A program made the position numbers and the translations under genes. From Elusimicrobiota bacterium (GTDB taxonomy: Bacteria; Elusimicrobiota; Elusimicrobia; Elusimicrobiales; UBA9959), in contig DMES01000037.1 in the NCBI GenBank assembly GCA_003450815.1, positions 5,059 to 69,058 on the forward strand: DNA of 64,000 nt, in the 5' to 3' direction. Of the stretch, positions 49,100-58,252 are shown piece after piece. The notes under the pieces are model-generated. The model ran no database searches. It was given only the letters and a program-made list of their open reading frames with translations, and had not been told where the DNA came from. Position 1 is the first letter of the stretch. The number at the start of each line of letters is the position of its first letter.

Positions 49100-50290
49100 A
49101 TGAAAGACCTGAACGCCATAAACGAAAAAATCTTAAGCTATAAAAAAGATATGACCGCTTTTGCCAGGGATATGATCCGGATTCCCAGCTTTTCCACTAA
49201 AGAAGGCAAATTGGTGGCTAGGATAAAAAAAGAGATGTTGAGGGTAGGTTTTGACAGGGTTAAGGTGGACGGGGTGGGCAATATCATCGGTTTCATAGGC
49301 GGCGGAAAAAAGAAAATAATGATAGATGCTCATATAGATACCGTAGGCGTTGGCGACCGGTCCGCCTGGAAAATAGACCCGTTTGCCGGCGTGATTAAGA
49401 ATGATGTCATCTACGGCAGGGGCGCTACCGACCAGAAACTTTCAATGGTTTCAATGGTGTATGCCGGCAAGGCCATAAAAGAGCTGGGACTTGAGGGCGG
49501 GTATACTTTTATGGCTGTGGGTTCAGTTATGGAGGAAGACTGCGACGGGTTGCCGCTTCTGCACCTTATAAACAAGGAAAAAATAAGGCCGGACTTTGTG
49601 GTGCTGACCGAACCCACGAACCTGGCCGTTTACCGCGGGCACAGGGGCCGTATGGAAATTAAAGTGGTAACCAAGGGCCGCTCCTGCCACGCCTCGGCGC
49701 CGGAGCGAGGCGATAACGCCGTGGTCAAAATGTCCGAAATAGTAAAAGAGATAACCGCCCTTAACCCGAAGCTTAAAAAAGACAGATTTCTGGGCAAAGG
49801 CACCGTTGCAGTCACCTGCATAGAATGCAAGACGCCGTCTTTGAACGCCGTGCCGGACGAATGCACTATTTATCTGGACCGCCGCCTTACTGTGGGGGAA
49901 ACTTTAAAATCTTCCGTGGCCGAGATAAAACGCCTTGGAACGGTTAAAAAATACGGAGCCGAAGTGGAAGTGCTTTATTACAACGCCGTCGCCTGGACAG
50001 GCCTTAAAGTGGGGCAGGAAAAATATTTTCCCACCTGGGTTTTGCCGGAAGCTCATCAACTGGTGCAGGCGGGAGTAAAGGCCGGTATAACGGCGCTTGG
50101 CAAAAAGCCTGTGGTGGATAAATGGGTATTTTCCACCAATGGCGTGGCCACGGCCGGCCGCCTTGGCATTCCTACTATAGGGTTCGGCCCTTCAAACGAG
50201 ATATATGCCCACACCGTCAACGAGAACATGCCGGTGGGGGATTTGCTGAAAGCCGCTGTGTTCTACGCGGCAATACCGCAGTATCTTTAA
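49100..50290 (+). CDS. ygeY: YgeY-type M20 family hydrolase
   Basis: 396 aa zinc-dependent M20 amidohydrolase. Metal ligands are visible: H78 and D80 in IDAHIDTV, the bridging aspartate in GRGATDQKLSM, catalytic glutamates in SVMEEDCDG, and later H in SCHASAPERGDNAV and YAHTVNENMP. It matches YgeY of the Escherichia coli yge/yqe cluster, a presumed amidase or deacylase of unknown physiological substrate. Strong AAGGAGG ribosome site. Directly precedes the YgeW-type gene, the usual partner. Confidence 0.85.
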   Translation: MKDLNAINEKILSYKKDMTAFARDMIRIPSFSTKEGKLVARIKKEMLRVGFDRVKVDGVGNIIGFIGGGKKKIMIDAHIDTVGVGDRSAWKIDPFAGVIKNDVIYGRGATDQKLSMVSMVYAGKAIKELGLEGGYTFMAVGSVMEEDCDGLPLLHLINKEKIRPDFVVLTEPTNLAVYRGHRGRMEIKVVTKGRSCHASAPERGDNAVVKMSEIVKEITALNPKLKKDRFLGKGTVAVTCIECKTPSLNAVPDECTIYLDRRLTVGETLKSSVAEIKRLGTVKKYGAEVEVLYYNAVAWTGLKVGQEKYFPTWVLPEAHQLVQAGVKAGITALGKKPVVDKWVFSTNGVATAGRLGIPTIGFGPSNEIYAHTVNENMPVGDLLKAAVFYAAIPQYL

Positions 50291-50358
50291 TCAATAAGGG
50301 GCGGAAAAGTAAAACAACAACGGTCCCGCTCATTATTGTAAACGCCTGGAGGTAAAAA

Positions 50359-51549
50359 ATGTCTATTGATATCGCTAAGTCTTTAACCGAACTGGATGGC
50401 CTTGGCTCCAGCCTGTACGGCAAGGATTTCCTGTTGACCTGGGAAAAATCCGATGCGGAACTCAAATCTGTGTTCATCATAGCCGAGCTGCTGAAGGAGC
50501 TGCATGCGAAGAACATTTCGCTTGATATGTTCCGGACGGGGCTTGCCGTTTCTAACTTTCGGGACAATTCCACCAGGACCAGGTTCTCCTTTGCCTCCGC
50601 CTGCAACCTGCTCGGGCTCGCCGTGCAGGACCTCGACGAGGGCAAATCGCAGATAGCCCATGGCGAGACCGTGCGGGAAACGGCCAACATGATCTCCTTT
50701 CTGACCGAAGTGGTCGGCATAAGGGACGATATGTTCATAGGCAAAGGCCACCCCTATATGAAGGAAGTGGCCGAAGCCCTTGATGACGGTTTCAAGAACG
50801 GGGTGCTGAACCAGCGCCCAGCCGTGGTGAACCTGCAGTGCGACCTGGACCATCCCACCCAGACGATGGCCGACATGCTTTTCATAAAGAACCATTTTGG
50901 CGGGTTCGACAAGCTGAAGGGTAAGAAGATAGCTATGACCTGGGCTTATTCGCCGAGCTACGGCAAACCACTTTCCGTTCCCCAGGGCGTCATAGCCCTC
51001 ATGACCAGGTACGGGATGAATGTTGATCTCGCCTACCCCGAAGGCTACGACCTGATGCCGGAGACTATAAAGGCGGCCGGAGACAACGCGAAGAGATCCG
51101 GCGGATCTTTCAAGGTTTCCAACAGCATGGAGAGCGCCTTCAAAGACGCCGATATTGTTTATCCTAAAAGCTGGGCACCCTACAAGGTGATGGAGCGCCG
51201 CACCCAGTTGCTTGAGAAGTCCGACACGGTGGGCCTGAAGGAGCTAGAGAAAGAATGCCTCGCGCAGAACGCGCAGCATATGGACTGGATCTGCGACGAG
51301 AAGAAGATGACGCTCACAAACAAAGGCGGGGGCCTTTACCTGCACTGTCTCCCCGCGGACATCAAGGACGTTTCCTGCGAAAACGGCGAAGTCACCGCAG
51401 GAGTATTCGAGAAATACAGGATAGGGACCTACAAAGAAGCCGGGTACAAGCCCTTCGTCATCGCGGCCATGATAGCGGCTTGCACTAAAAAGAATCCCGC
51501 GAAAGTGATTGGGGAGCTGTATAAGTCCGGGCAGAAACGGGTTCTGTAG
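50359..51549 (+). CDS. ygeW: Knotted carbamoyltransferase YgeW
   Basis: 396 aa. The carbamoyl-phosphate site motif appears as FRDNSTRTRFSF near residue 62, with HPTQTMADM and LHCLP further on, all hallmarks of aspartate/ornithine carbamoyltransferases. Overall length and the DLDEGKSQIAHGE insertion match the YgeW branch, whose substrate is not settled. A GGAGG site lies before the ATG. With carbamate kinase downstream it would produce or consume carbamoyl phosphate. Confidence 0.88.
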   Translation: MSIDIAKSLTELDGLGSSLYGKDFLLTWEKSDAELKSVFIIAELLKELHAKNISLDMFRTGLAVSNFRDNSTRTRFSFASACNLLGLAVQDLDEGKSQIAHGETVRETANMISFLTEVVGIRDDMFIGKGHPYMKEVAEALDDGFKNGVLNQRPAVVNLQCDLDHPTQTMADMLFIKNHFGGFDKLKGKKIAMTWAYSPSYGKPLSVPQGVIALMTRYGMNVDLAYPEGYDLMPETIKAAGDNAKRSGGSFKVSNSMESAFKDADIVYPKSWAPYKVMERRTQLLEKSDTVGLKELEKECLAQNAQHMDWICDEKKMTLTNKGGGLYLHCLPADIKDVSCENGEVTAGVFEKYRIGTYKEAGYKPFVIAAMIAACTKKNPAKVIGELYKSGQKRVL

Positions 51550-51596
51550 GTTTGGTAAACGGACAGGCTCCTAAAGGCATCCGCCCCCGATTCTTT

Positions 51597-52328
51597 ATGA
51601 AAAAAACGCTGGCATTTTTGTTGAAAAGTCAGCTTGTTCAGTGTTTTTTCCGAAAGGACAGAAGTGCGTGGTTTATAGCGCTCGCGGTTGTTGCCTGTGC
51701 CTGCGCCTCCGCGCCTCTCAGGTACGGCGGCGCGGATAGCTATAAAAACTTTGCCGAACTTAGCGCGGCAAATACAGAAGGGCGCGATTATTCCTGTGAG
51801 GTCTACGATCGCGGTTCTAAAATAACGGTTTTTGCCGTACACGGCGGAGACATTGAACTTACCACGTCGCGTGTGGCCAGAAAACTCGCCGGCGCTGAGT
51901 TTAACCTTTATATCTTCAATGGCTGGCTGCAAAAAGAAAGCCGCAAACTGCATATGACCTCCACGCATTTTGATGATCCCCGGGCCATAGGACTTTCCAC
52001 CGGCGCGGTTCTTGGAGTGTCGGTTCATGCTCAGTTGGAACCAGGACGCTGGGTTTGCGTGGGAGGCTTGAATAAGGCAGCGGCTGAAATGACCGCGTCA
52101 GGGCTTCGCGCGGCCGGTTTTTCAGCCGAAACGCCCTGCGCGCTAAACCCCGGAGTTTCGCCGCAAAATATATCGAACCGCGCTTCCGCGGGGGGGGTGC
52201 AGCTTGAAATAAGCCTGCAGCTCCTGAAAGGACTTGAAAGCTCGCCTCCTGATTTAACAAAATTTACGGAAGCTGTAAGAAACTCGGTTTTGGACTATTT
52301 AAACACTATGCAAGGAGAAAAGAAATGA
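51597..52328 (+). CDS. Poly-gamma-glutamate hydrolase-like protein (PF05908 type)
   Basis: 243 aa. An N-terminal hydrophobic stretch ends in cysteines (VVACACASAPL), so it is exported, possibly as a lipoprotein. The VFAVHGGDIELTTS motif and the FNLYIFNGWL and LHMTSTHFDDP segments fit the zinc-dependent gamma-polyglutamate hydrolase/YjqB family. It interrupts the ygeW-carbamate kinase order, and its stop overlaps the kinase start (ATGA), so it is part of the operon. It might release substrate outside the membrane for the pathway. Start at 51597 by the signal peptide; no good ribosome site is seen. Confidence 0.72.
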   Translation: MKKTLAFLLKSQLVQCFFRKDRSAWFIALAVVACACASAPLRYGGADSYKNFAELSAANTEGRDYSCEVYDRGSKITVFAVHGGDIELTTSRVARKLAGAEFNLYIFNGWLQKESRKLHMTSTHFDDPRAIGLSTGAVLGVSVHAQLEPGRWVCVGGLNKAAAEMTASGLRAAGFSAETPCALNPGVSPQNISNRASAGGVQLEISLQLLKGLESSPPDLTKFTEAVRNSVLDYLNTMQGEKK

Positions 52329-53428
52329 AAAGAATAAGAATTTTCGCTTTTGGTGGCAATGAGGTATCCCCTGTTGGCCTGAAAGATAAAAGCGGCAAGG
52401 CCATAAATCCGGATATCGCGATGCAGTGGCAGCGCACGGCCGATACCTGCAAACTTGTGGCCGATATCTTCCAGCAGCATCCGGAAGACCTTTACGTGAT
52501 GACGCACGGCAATGGCCCTCAGGTGGGCAATGTGCTGATGCGCGCTGAACTTTGCCGCGACACCCTGCCGCCGCTGCCGCTGGATGTCTGCGTGGCCGAC
52601 ACCCAGGGCGCTATGGCCTATATGCTGGGCCAGCTAAACAATGAACTGAACATACGCGGCATAGACAATATTCTCTCCGGTATTGTGACCCAGGTGGTGG
52701 TGGATAAGGACGACCCCGACTTCAAGAACCCCTCCAAGTATATTGGTCCCTCCTATTCCCGCGAAGAGGCTGACCGGCGCGTAAAAGAAAACGGCTGGGT
52801 CATGAAGCTTTATAAGAAAGACGACAAGGGCGCGGAAATATGGCGGCGCGTTGTGCCCTCTCCGGTGCCAACGGATATAGTTGAAATAGACGCCATAGAG
52901 GCAATGCTCGCAAAAGGCATAGTTCCCGTCACAGTGGGGGGCGGCGGCATCCCAGTGCGCGAAGTCAGGCCGGAAATTGAAGGCGGGAAGGAAACTTATA
53001 CCTGTAATTACGGCGTTAAATTCTCCAGGAAAGCCAAGGCGGCCCAGAAACCGCTTAAAATGTACACCGGCGTGGAAGCCGTGATAGACAAGGACCTAGC
53101 TTCCGCGCTTTTAGGCGTGATGCTGATGAAACGCGCAAGGGCCCGCAGCGAGGAGGTGGAAGTAAGCCTTACTATTTTTACGGGTGAGGACGGCGCGAAG
53201 CTCAATTACCAGAAGTCTGACCAGCGGGACCTGCGCGTGATAAAGGTATCGGAACTGGAAGACATTTATAACCAGACTCCGCCCCCGTTCCCCGCCGGTT
53301 CCATGGGACCGAAAATAAAAGCCGCCATAGAGTTTGTCAAACACGGCGGAAGTGTGGCGTATATCTCAAAGACCGACCTCTTTGAGGAAACGCTTAAGGG
53401 TAAGGCCGGCACTACGGTGATACCTTAA
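52325..53428 (+). CDS. Carbamate kinase
   Basis: 367 aa, about 50 longer than the usual ArcC. Typical motifs are FGGNEVSP at the start, THGNGPQVGN, the PVTVGGGGIPV block and VEAVIDKDLASALL. It transfers phosphate from carbamoyl phosphate to ADP, yielding ATP. The extra length comes from insertions around residues 150-180 and 260. In this context it completes a route from a carbamoylated compound through YgeW to ATP, ammonia and CO2, as in the yqeA part of the E. coli cluster. Confidence 0.88.
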   Translation: MKRIRIFAFGGNEVSPVGLKDKSGKAINPDIAMQWQRTADTCKLVADIFQQHPEDLYVMTHGNGPQVGNVLMRAELCRDTLPPLPLDVCVADTQGAMAYMLGQLNNELNIRGIDNILSGIVTQVVVDKDDPDFKNPSKYIGPSYSREEADRRVKENGWVMKLYKKDDKGAEIWRRVVPSPVPTDIVEIDAIEAMLAKGIVPVTVGGGGIPVREVRPEIEGGKETYTCNYGVKFSRKAKAAQKPLKMYTGVEAVIDKDLASALLGVMLMKRARARSEEVEVSLTIFTGEDGAKLNYQKSDQRDLRVIKVSELEDIYNQTPPPFPAGSMGPKIKAAIEFVKHGGSVAYISKTDLFEETLKGKAGTTVIP

Positions 53429-53557
53429 TCATAGCGTAAACGCTATGATTGCTATAGGCCATCTGCCGGAGGCCATAAACCAGAAGGAAACTCCTAAAAA
53501 AGCATATGGCGTACGGCTTAGGGCTTATGGCATATATTGTAATATAACAAGGACGTT
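53429..53557. repeat. Short repeat-word spacer
   Basis: CATAGCGTAAACGCTATG at about 53431-53448 is a compact palindrome. GGCCATCTGCCGGAGGCC and GGCGTACGGCTTAGGGC words follow. Same style as the spacers at 41444 and 62196. Confidence 0.4.
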
Positions 53558-54796
53558 ATGAAGAAAATCAAGACTTTACAGTGCATTAACTGCGGAAAGG
53601 ACCATGCGCAGGACGATGTGAAGTACACCTGTTCGTCATGCGGCGGGAACCTGCAGGTGCTTTATGACTACAATCTGATAAAGAAGCGGCTTAATTATGA
53701 GGTGCTTAAGAACAACCATGACCTGAGCATCTGGCGCTATATGGAAATACTGCCGCTGGCCGGGTTTAAAAATATTCCGCCCGTGCAGGTGGGCTGGACG
53801 CCGCTCTATAAAGCCGAGCGGCTGGGCGCCGAGGCCGGAGTGCCGAATCTTTACATCAAGGACGATGGCCGTAACCCAAGCGCCTCTTTCAAGGACCGGG
53901 CCAGCGCCGTGGTGGTGGCAAAGGCGCGCGAGCTGAAAGAAAAAATTATAACCACGGCCTCCACCGGCAATGCGGCTTCTTCCCTTGCCTGCCTGACCGG
54001 CAGTCTGGATTTGAAAACAATTATCTTTGTGCCGGAAACCGCCCCGACGGCTAAAGTGGCGCAGCTCCTTGTGTTCGGCGCGGTCGTCATTATGGTGAAA
54101 GGCACCTATGACGACGCTTTTGAGCTGTGCCTCAAGGCCTCGCAGGAATACGGCTGGTATAACCGCAGCACCGGCATAAACCCGTTCACCCGGGAGGGGA
54201 AAAAGACCTGCGCTTTTGAAATTTGCGAACAGCTTAAATGGGAAACTCCCGATAAGGTTTTTGTTTCGGTGGGCGACGGCAATATCATAAGCGGCATGTG
54301 GAAAGGGTTTGTTGAGTTTCATCGGCTGGGTATAATCGACAGGCTGCCGCAGCTGATAGCCGTGCAGGCGGAGAAATCCGACGCCGTGAAGCGCGCTTTT
54401 GAGGCGGGAGGGGAAATCCAGCCCGTGTCCGGCGCCACCATAGCCGACAGCATTTCGGTAAGTGTGCCGCGCGACGGGCTGGCCGCCGTTATGGCTATAA
54501 GGGACTCGGGAGGATTTGCCGTTTCCGTTACCGACGCGGAAATACTGGAAGCAATCCCGCAGATCGCCAGGGGCTCAAATGTGTTCGCGGAACCGGCCGC
54601 CGCGGCGGCGTACGCCGGCCTTAAAAAAACAGCCGCCGCCGGAAAAATAAAAGACAGCGAATCCGCGGTTGTCCTGATAAGCGGCAACGGCCTCAAAGAT
54701 ATACAGAGCGCCATGAAATCAGTGGGCAAGCCCTTTGTGATCAGGCCGGATATAGGCGAACTTAAAAAACTTGTGGCGGAAAATAAAATAGGATAG
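53558..54796 (+). CDS. thrC: Threonine synthase-like PLP enzyme
   Basis: 412 aa. An N-terminal zinc-ribbon (CINCGK at residues 9-14 and CSSCGG at 26-31), as in one class of threonine synthases, precedes a fold-type II PLP domain with the lysine in NPSASFKDRAS and the phosphate-binding TASTGNAASS loop. The end (PFVIRPDIGELKKLV) is also typical. It converts O-phosphohomoserine to threonine. In E. coli-type yge clusters the PLP enzyme is diaminopropionate ammonia-lyase (YgeX), so a related elimination reaction cannot be excluded. Separated by 129 bases from the kinase gene. Confidence 0.8.
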   Translation: MKKIKTLQCINCGKDHAQDDVKYTCSSCGGNLQVLYDYNLIKKRLNYEVLKNNHDLSIWRYMEILPLAGFKNIPPVQVGWTPLYKAERLGAEAGVPNLYIKDDGRNPSASFKDRASAVVVAKARELKEKIITTASTGNAASSLACLTGSLDLKTIIFVPETAPTAKVAQLLVFGAVVIMVKGTYDDAFELCLKASQEYGWYNRSTGINPFTREGKKTCAFEICEQLKWETPDKVFVSVGDGNIISGMWKGFVEFHRLGIIDRLPQLIAVQAEKSDAVKRAFEAGGEIQPVSGATIADSISVSVPRDGLAAVMAIRDSGGFAVSVTDAEILEAIPQIARGSNVFAEPAAAAAYAGLKKTAAAGKIKDSESAVVLISGNGLKDIQSAMKSVGKPFVIRPDIGELKKLVAENKIG

Positions 54797-54825
54797 AAGG
54801 TTGAGGGCAAGAATAGCCGGACTTA

Positions 54826-54867
54826 AATAAAAATGTCCCGACGTTTTTACGTCGGGACATTTTTATT
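54826..54867. terminator. Bidirectional intrinsic terminator
   Basis: Perfect 19-bp stem (AATAAAAATGTCCCGACGT and its complement) around a TTTT loop. The A/T-rich outer stem gives a T-run in both directions, suiting the convergent threonine-synthase-like and histidine kinase genes. Confidence 0.9.
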
Positions 54868-54893
54868 CCTATGGCTTCCGGCTTATGGCGGTA

Positions 54894-56456
54894 TTACAGC
54901 GGAAGCAGCAGGGTAAAAGCGGAACCCCTCTGCAGCTGCGATTTCGCAAAAATGCGGCCATGATGTATGTCCGCGGTTTTTTTAACAAGAGAAAGTCCGA
55001 TTCCCCAGCCTTCCACCTGGCCGGTGAAGGAGGCTTCCACCTGGTAGAATTTATTGAAAATATTTTCCAGTTCTTCTCCGGGGATGCCCGGGCCGTTGTC
55101 GCCGACCGATAACAGGGTGTGTCCGTCCCTGTTCTGGGCGGAGAGGATAACCAGCTTTTCCGGGGCTGGGTTGAATTTAATGGCGTTTTCAATAAGACAT
55201 TTAAGAGCGTTTTTTATCAGGTTCCTGTCGGCGTTCAGCGTCACGGTTTCCGTAACCGCCGTTTTAAAGGTAAGGTTCGCTACATCCCTGAAGCGGATTT
55301 TCATCATGTCCACCGTTTCATTTATCAGCTCAAGGGCGTCAAAACTTATTTTATTGAGGGCTGTTTCATCCAGATTCTCTATCGTCACAAAATCAAGCAG
55401 GCTTTCCACAAGGGTGTTAAGTTTCAGGCCCTGTGCAAGGATTGTGCCGGAAGATTTTTTTACCATCTCGGGCAGGCCCTTGGACTGCGCTTCTTCGTTG
55501 AGTATGTGCGCGTATCCGTTAATTGAGGCCAGTGGCGTTTTAAATTTATGCGAGATAAGCGACAGGAAATTCCTCGCCATGTGCTCTTCCAGGCGCTGGG
55601 CGGTTATATCAGAGAGTATCCAAAGCCAGCCTTCGTGAATGGAAACCCCGTCCTTATCTTCTTTGAAAAGTTTTATGGCCGCGCCTTCCAGATAGAACTT
55701 TTTTGGTTTTTCCCTGCAGACCTCAAAAAGCGATACCGTCTGCGCGCAGCCCAGAATGGTTTCAGGCGCGGGCTTTATGGAAAAACCCTGAAAGGCGGCT
55801 GTTACATTGCTGAATTTGTATTTGTCGTGTTCAAGATACAGATCTGCGGCGCTATTGAGTATCAATATCTCTCCGGCGGTATCGGTCAGTATGGCGCCTT
55901 CTTTTATCTTTTTAAAGACAATTTCCATCTTGCGTTTTTCCTCTTTCACCGAGGAAAAAAGCCGCGAATTTTCTATGGCGATGGCGGCCTGCGAAGCGAA
56001 GGCCTCAAAATTATTCTTATCGGTTTCCGAAAAATCCCCGTCTGTCTTGTTTATGGCCTGCACAACCCCTATAACCTTGCCCTTGATGATCATGGGGCAG
56101 GTTAAAAGCGACCGGGTGGTATATCCGCTTTTGGCGTCCGCTTTTTTTGAATGCCGCGGGTCGCTGGCCGCGTCGTTAATTATTATGGAGCGAGCCTCTT
56201 TGGCGCAGGAGCCGGCCATCCCTTCTCCGAGCTGGAAACGCATTTTCTGCACATCTTCCGGCAGGCCGAGCGCCACGTCAAAATAAAGTTCTTTGGTTTT
56301 TTCATCCAGCAGGTAAAGCGAGGCGCGCTCCGCCCCCACCACCCGCGAGGCCAGGCGCATTATGGTGGTCAGTAGTTCCGAGATTTCCAGTTTTGAGGAC
56401 AGCAGCCGTGAAACCATCACAAGCATTTCAAGGCTTTCCTGCGATTGCAGTATCAT
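54894..56456 (-). CDS. GAF-PAS sensor histidine kinase
   Basis: 520 aa, without membrane segments, so cytoplasmic. Residues about 15-165 form a GAF domain (GEGMAGSCAKEARSIII), about 180-290 a PAS-like domain, then the HisKA dimerisation helix with phospho-acceptor histidine in SLISHKFKTPLAS, and a HATPase domain with N-box CLIENAIKFN, G1 VGDNGPGIPG and G2 GWGIGLSLVKK. It would sense an unknown small ligand and phosphorylate a response regulator, but none is adjacent (orphan kinase). Its gene follows the outer-membrane-like gene by 3 bases, suggesting co-transcription. Confidence 0.88.
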   Translation of the reverse strand: MILQSQESLEMLVMVSRLLSSKLEISELLTTIMRLASRVVGAERASLYLLDEKTKELYFDVALGLPEDVQKMRFQLGEGMAGSCAKEARSIIINDAASDPRHSKKADAKSGYTTRSLLTCPMIIKGKVIGVVQAINKTDGDFSETDKNNFEAFASQAAIAIENSRLFSSVKEEKRKMEIVFKKIKEGAILTDTAGEILILNSAADLYLEHDKYKFSNVTAAFQGFSIKPAPETILGCAQTVSLFEVCREKPKKFYLEGAAIKLFKEDKDGVSIHEGWLWILSDITAQRLEEHMARNFLSLISHKFKTPLASINGYAHILNEEAQSKGLPEMVKKSSGTILAQGLKLNTLVESLLDFVTIENLDETALNKISFDALELINETVDMMKIRFRDVANLTFKTAVTETVTLNADRNLIKNALKCLIENAIKFNPAPEKLVILSAQNRDGHTLLSVGDNGPGIPGEELENIFNKFYQVEASFTGQVEGWGIGLSLVKKTADIHHGRIFAKSQLQRGSAFTLLLPL

Positions 56457-56459
56457 ATA

Positions 56460-57329
56460 TTAGAAAAACGCCTGAACAAATATCTTATAGTAGCTCTTGC
56501 AGGGCCCGGTACTTTGCTTATACAAATTATAAGCAAAGTCGAACGAGGATGTTTCATTCAGGCGCAATTTGAGCCCGAAAACAGCCGAATCAGCCGGGGC
56601 CTCCTGCCTGAAAGATATTCTACTAAATCCCGCGTAAAAATAACTATCAAAATCAGGCGCCATGTTGCGAGCGAATTGCAGAACCAAAGCCAGCTCGGGA
56701 AGGGCGGTGACCGTTTTGAAGGTTCCCAGGTCGGCCAATTCCGACTGGTCAAGAACCGGGTTTATTAAATCCCGGCTTTTAACCCCGGCGGGTTTGGTGA
56801 AGCCGGAGGCTGAGAGCGAAAAGAAGAACTGGTCATCCATGGCCTTTTCCAATTGCGCGCCAAAGGCGCTCTGGCTGAATGTTTTATCTATTCTTGTGCC
56901 GCCAATGTTTTGGCCGGTCTTTTGTTCGGCTATCGCTCCTGAAATAGTGAGGTGCAGATAGTTCGGATTTAAGTTGCCGTTCAAAGAGGTCAGGGCGGAA
57001 AACCGGGCCCCGTGTGCGCTTGATTTTATCAGACCGGCGGGATAAAGAAAGGGCCTGAAAGACAGGAAATAATTTTTGCCTGAATATAAGACAGGCAGGC
57101 GCAGAGAATACACTTTGTCCCGGTATATCCCTCCATCCTTATAGAATGCGACGCCCAGCGCCATCACGGTTCTGGTGGAGATTTTGGAAAAAAAAGAGAA
57201 AGAGTCTTTGGCAAAATTGTTAGAGCCAAAGGAGTAATCATTTTCCGCCCATGTGGCTCCGCGAAGCGGAGCGTGCGCAAACAACAAAAAGACCATCAAC
57301 GCCAGAGATGTCTTTAGAGGCTCTTTCAT
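56460..57329 (-). CDS. Predicted outer-membrane or periplasmic protein, unknown family
   Basis: 289 aa. Signal peptide at residues 1-24 (ending LRGATWA). The mature part alternates hydrophobic and polar residues with many aromatics (SFFSKISTRTVMALGVAFY, KNYFLSFRPFLYPAG) and ends in IFVQAFF. A C-terminal phenylalanine after alternating strands is typical of a small outer-membrane beta-barrel. I do not recognise a named family. Upstream in the same unit as the histidine kinase, so it may be linked to envelope sensing. Confidence 0.6.
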   Translation of the reverse strand: MKEPLKTSLALMVFLLFAHAPLRGATWAENDYSFGSNNFAKDSFSFFSKISTRTVMALGVAFYKDGGIYRDKVYSLRLPVLYSGKNYFLSFRPFLYPAGLIKSSAHGARFSALTSLNGNLNPNYLHLTISGAIAEQKTGQNIGGTRIDKTFSQSAFGAQLEKAMDDQFFFSLSASGFTKPAGVKSRDLINPVLDQSELADLGTFKTVTALPELALVLQFARNMAPDFDSYFYAGFSRISFRQEAPADSAVFGLKLRLNETSSFDFAYNLYKQSTGPCKSYYKIFVQAFF

Positions 57330-57483
57330 GTATTTACATTATATATTATTGAACCCTGCTGTCTATTTTTTTTTAGCATGCGCGTTTTCATGCCGTTCTG
57401 GATAACGGCTTTGGAGGCCGCAAGTTTCGGAAGGCGCAAGACTGAGGGCTGAAGTTGTCCGTCTGGAGGCCTTCAGCCTTATC

Positions 57484-57612
57484 TTACTTTACGGATAGGA
57501 AGAGATACTGCGGAAAATCGTAAAGGTCGCAGTTGGTAAGCGTTATGTCCACCGGCGAATTACTCATGCCGCCCTTCAGTGTCCCTGTTTTTACGGCGAA
57601 AGTGGACTTTGA
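57484..57612 (-). pseudogene. In-frame continuation beyond the TGA of the 153-aa secreted protein
   Basis: Directly after the TGA at 57613-57615 the same frame stays open for 42 codons (SKSTFAVKTGTLKGG ... CDLYDFPQYLFLSVK) and ends at TAA. The composition looks protein-like, with alternating strand pattern and balanced codons, and the rest of the gap carries nothing else. It may be the severed C-terminus of the upstream gene. Natural readthrough is possible but nothing supports it. Confidence 0.45.
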
Positions 57613-58074
57613 TCAAACTCTGAATAGAACGTCAAACAGTGAGTCGTACACTTTCTGTCCCACCTGTACCTCGGTCACATAGTAGTATTTGGCAAGACCG
57701 ATGGCCGCATCGCCCGCGTCCCTGCCTGAAACGTCAACCATAATAAAATAGTAGTTGCCTCCATCTGTGTAGGCCCCGGCTTTGAACCCCGCTGCATTCA
57801 GTTCTTTGAGTACCGCGTCAATATCCAGGCCTTTCTTCAGTTTTGCCACCAAAGTGTCATTCATGTCCGACTGCGCCTCGTTGACCTTTATTTTGGCGAG
57901 AGCTATGTTCTGCTGGTTGTATTTTACATCCGGCATAGGCGCGGCGGGCATGGGTATTTCTGTTTTAAGGAGTTGTTTGTTTATGTCTTTGAGAGTTATG
58001 GGCGAAAGTTCCCCGGCGAATACCGTGCCGGCCGCCAGTAAAAAGATGCCGATAAAATAAGCGTTGGTTTTCAT
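57613..58074 (-). CDS. Small secreted protein, possibly truncated by a stop codon
   Basis: 153 aa. Signal peptide at residues 1-20 (ending TVFAGEL). The mature protein has a helical middle (NQQNIALAKIKVNEAQSDMND) and a C-terminal alpha/beta part (LKELNAAGFKAGAYTDGGNYYFIMVDVSG). No known family. The frame continues for 42 sensible codons after the TGA, so the ancestral protein was probably about 196 aa. Whether the shortened form is functional cannot be judged. Confidence 0.6.
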   Translation of the reverse strand: MKTNAYFIGIFLLAAGTVFAGELSPITLKDINKQLLKTEIPMPAAPMPDVKYNQQNIALAKIKVNEAQSDMNDTLVAKLKKGLDIDAVLKELNAAGFKAGAYTDGGNYYFIMVDVSGRDAGDAAIGLAKYYYVTEVQVGQKVYDSLFDVLFRV

Positions 58075-58141
58075 GTGTAGCCTCCTATGATTCTTACTTT
58101 CGTATATTATGCACTAAAGCGTAGTTTTTGACAAAGGTCCT

Positions 58142-58188
58142 AAGTCCCGGCGCGCTTGGGCCTTTTGGTCCAGCCGTTCCCGGGACTT
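58142..58188. promoter_or_regulatory. Inverted repeat upstream of the protease promoter
   Basis: AAGTCCCGG and CCGGGACTT (9 bp, perfect) are 29 bases apart and end eight bases before the -35 box. They could be an operator, or a terminator-like structure between divergent genes. Confidence 0.4.
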
Positions 58189-58195
58189 TGGAGGC

Positions 58196-58223
58196 TTGAC
58201 ATGTAAAGGGCATCTGCTATACT
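58196..58223 (+). promoter_or_regulatory. Sigma-70-type promoter of the clostripain-family gene
   Basis: A perfect TTGACA and TATACT are spaced by 16 bases, about 30 bases before the ATG at 58253, with AAGGAGGA in between. Confidence 0.7.
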
Positions 58224-58252
58224 ATAAGCGTCCGGGTTTCCAAGGAGGATTT

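Noticed and set aside
57613..57615. TGA as a selenocysteine codon
   Set aside because: The protein is not a redox family, no cysteine-containing homologue is known to me, and I see no clear SECIS-like hairpin directly after it; simple truncation is more economical.
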